From Streptomyces sp. AV19 (GTDB lineage Bacteria; Actinomycetota; Actinomycetes; Streptomycetales; Streptomycetaceae): a DNA stretch of 40,186 bases. The notes below the pieces were generated by a model, which searched no databases, was not told where the DNA came from, and worked only from the letters and a program-made list of their open reading frames with translations. The DNA lies in contig NZ_JAEAMR010000006.1 of assembly GCF_015999245.1 (NCBI RefSeq), positions 280,044 to 320,229 of the forward strand, read 5' to 3'. The position numbers and the translations under genes are program-made. Of the stretch, positions 39,994 to 40,186 are shown piece after piece (the stretch's first letter is position 1; the number at the start of each line of letters is the position of its first letter).

Positions 39994-40186
39994 CCTTTCA
40001 CCGTTTCTTCCGGGGCTTCGCCCCTCGGCCCGGCACCGCGCTCCGCGCGGTGGTGCGGGGGCTGCGCCCCCTGCGCCCCCACCGGGGCTGCGCCCCTGGC
40101 CCCCTTGCGGGGCTCCGCCCCTGCGCCCCGCTTCGGGGCTCCGCCCCGGACCCCGTGTCGCGGCTTCGCCGCTCGTCCTCAAGCTC
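39994..40186. repeat. Second copy of the non-coding hairpin repeat, cut by the window end
   Basis: It begins CTTTCACCGTTTCTTCCGGG and follows 11354-11517 almost base for base for about 115 bp. It then has an extra ~30-bp GGGGCTCCGCCCC-type unit before the shared CGGCTTCGCCGCTCGTCCTC end. It sits directly downstream of a terminator and is truncated by the window edge. It has no gene. Confidence 0.85.

Overview
The base composition (about 70% or more G+C), strong GC third-codon bias, GTG/TTG starts and GGAGG-like ribosome binding sites, together with actinomycete-specific families (NsdA-like regulator, DUF5302, DUF6126, DUF6528, DUF6777, a c-di-AMP riboswitch upstream of an NlpC/P60 gene), point to a Streptomyces or close relative. 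I see no rRNA, tRNA, CRISPR, phage or conjugation genes, so this reads as chromosomal sequence. The first ~130 bases are G/C homopolymer runs that look like an assembly-end artefact.

Layout. 131-9000: an aminoglycoside-phosphotransferase-fold protein running into the bad end, an NsdA/NsdB-type regulator, a PAS/PP2C phosphatase whose catalytic aspartates look degraded, a HEAT-repeat protein, and several small or membrane proteins. 9000-13000: a processive GT2 polysaccharide synthase converging on a secreted GH6 endoglucanase, with a 345-bp inverted-repeat element between them. 13000-15150: divergent ligase and polymerase modules of the bacterial NHEJ protein LigD. 15150-19300: a secreted SH3 protein, a protein with an apparently dead caspase-like domain, a secreted DUF6528 propeller, and a TetR regulator divergent from an NTF2-like gene with two clear operators. 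19400-24140: a Ser/Thr kinase with a DUF6777 lipoprotein, then a membrane-anchored esterase. 24140-28930: exported hydrolases, namely an amidase, a deacetylase-like lipoprotein broken by an exact 35-bp tandem duplication, and two tandem class-2 lipases.

29615-39026 is the most interesting block: eight same-strand genes, several overlapping, that look like one exopolysaccharide operon. They encode an Agd3/CE18-like secreted deacetylase, a PelF-type GT4, a ~12-helix membrane protein in the PelG position, a LegB-like NDP-sugar 4,6-dehydratase, a sugar nucleotidyltransferase, a sugar-nucleotide reductase, a spherulin-4/GH135-like protein and a GH114 endo-alpha-1,4-polygalactosaminidase lipoprotein. 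This combines a bacterial Pel-type synthase with the tailoring enzymes of the fungal galactosaminogalactan pathway, plus a 6-deoxysugar branch. The inferred product is a cationic, partly deacetylated amino-sugar polymer. The window closes with a c-di-AMP riboswitch controlling an NlpC/P60 hydrolase and a second copy of the noncoding repeat.

The non-coding sequence is also structured: the 485-bp gap at 23654-24138 holds eight alternating TGCGG/CCGCA pentamers spaced 10-11 bp apart, followed by two stem-loops.
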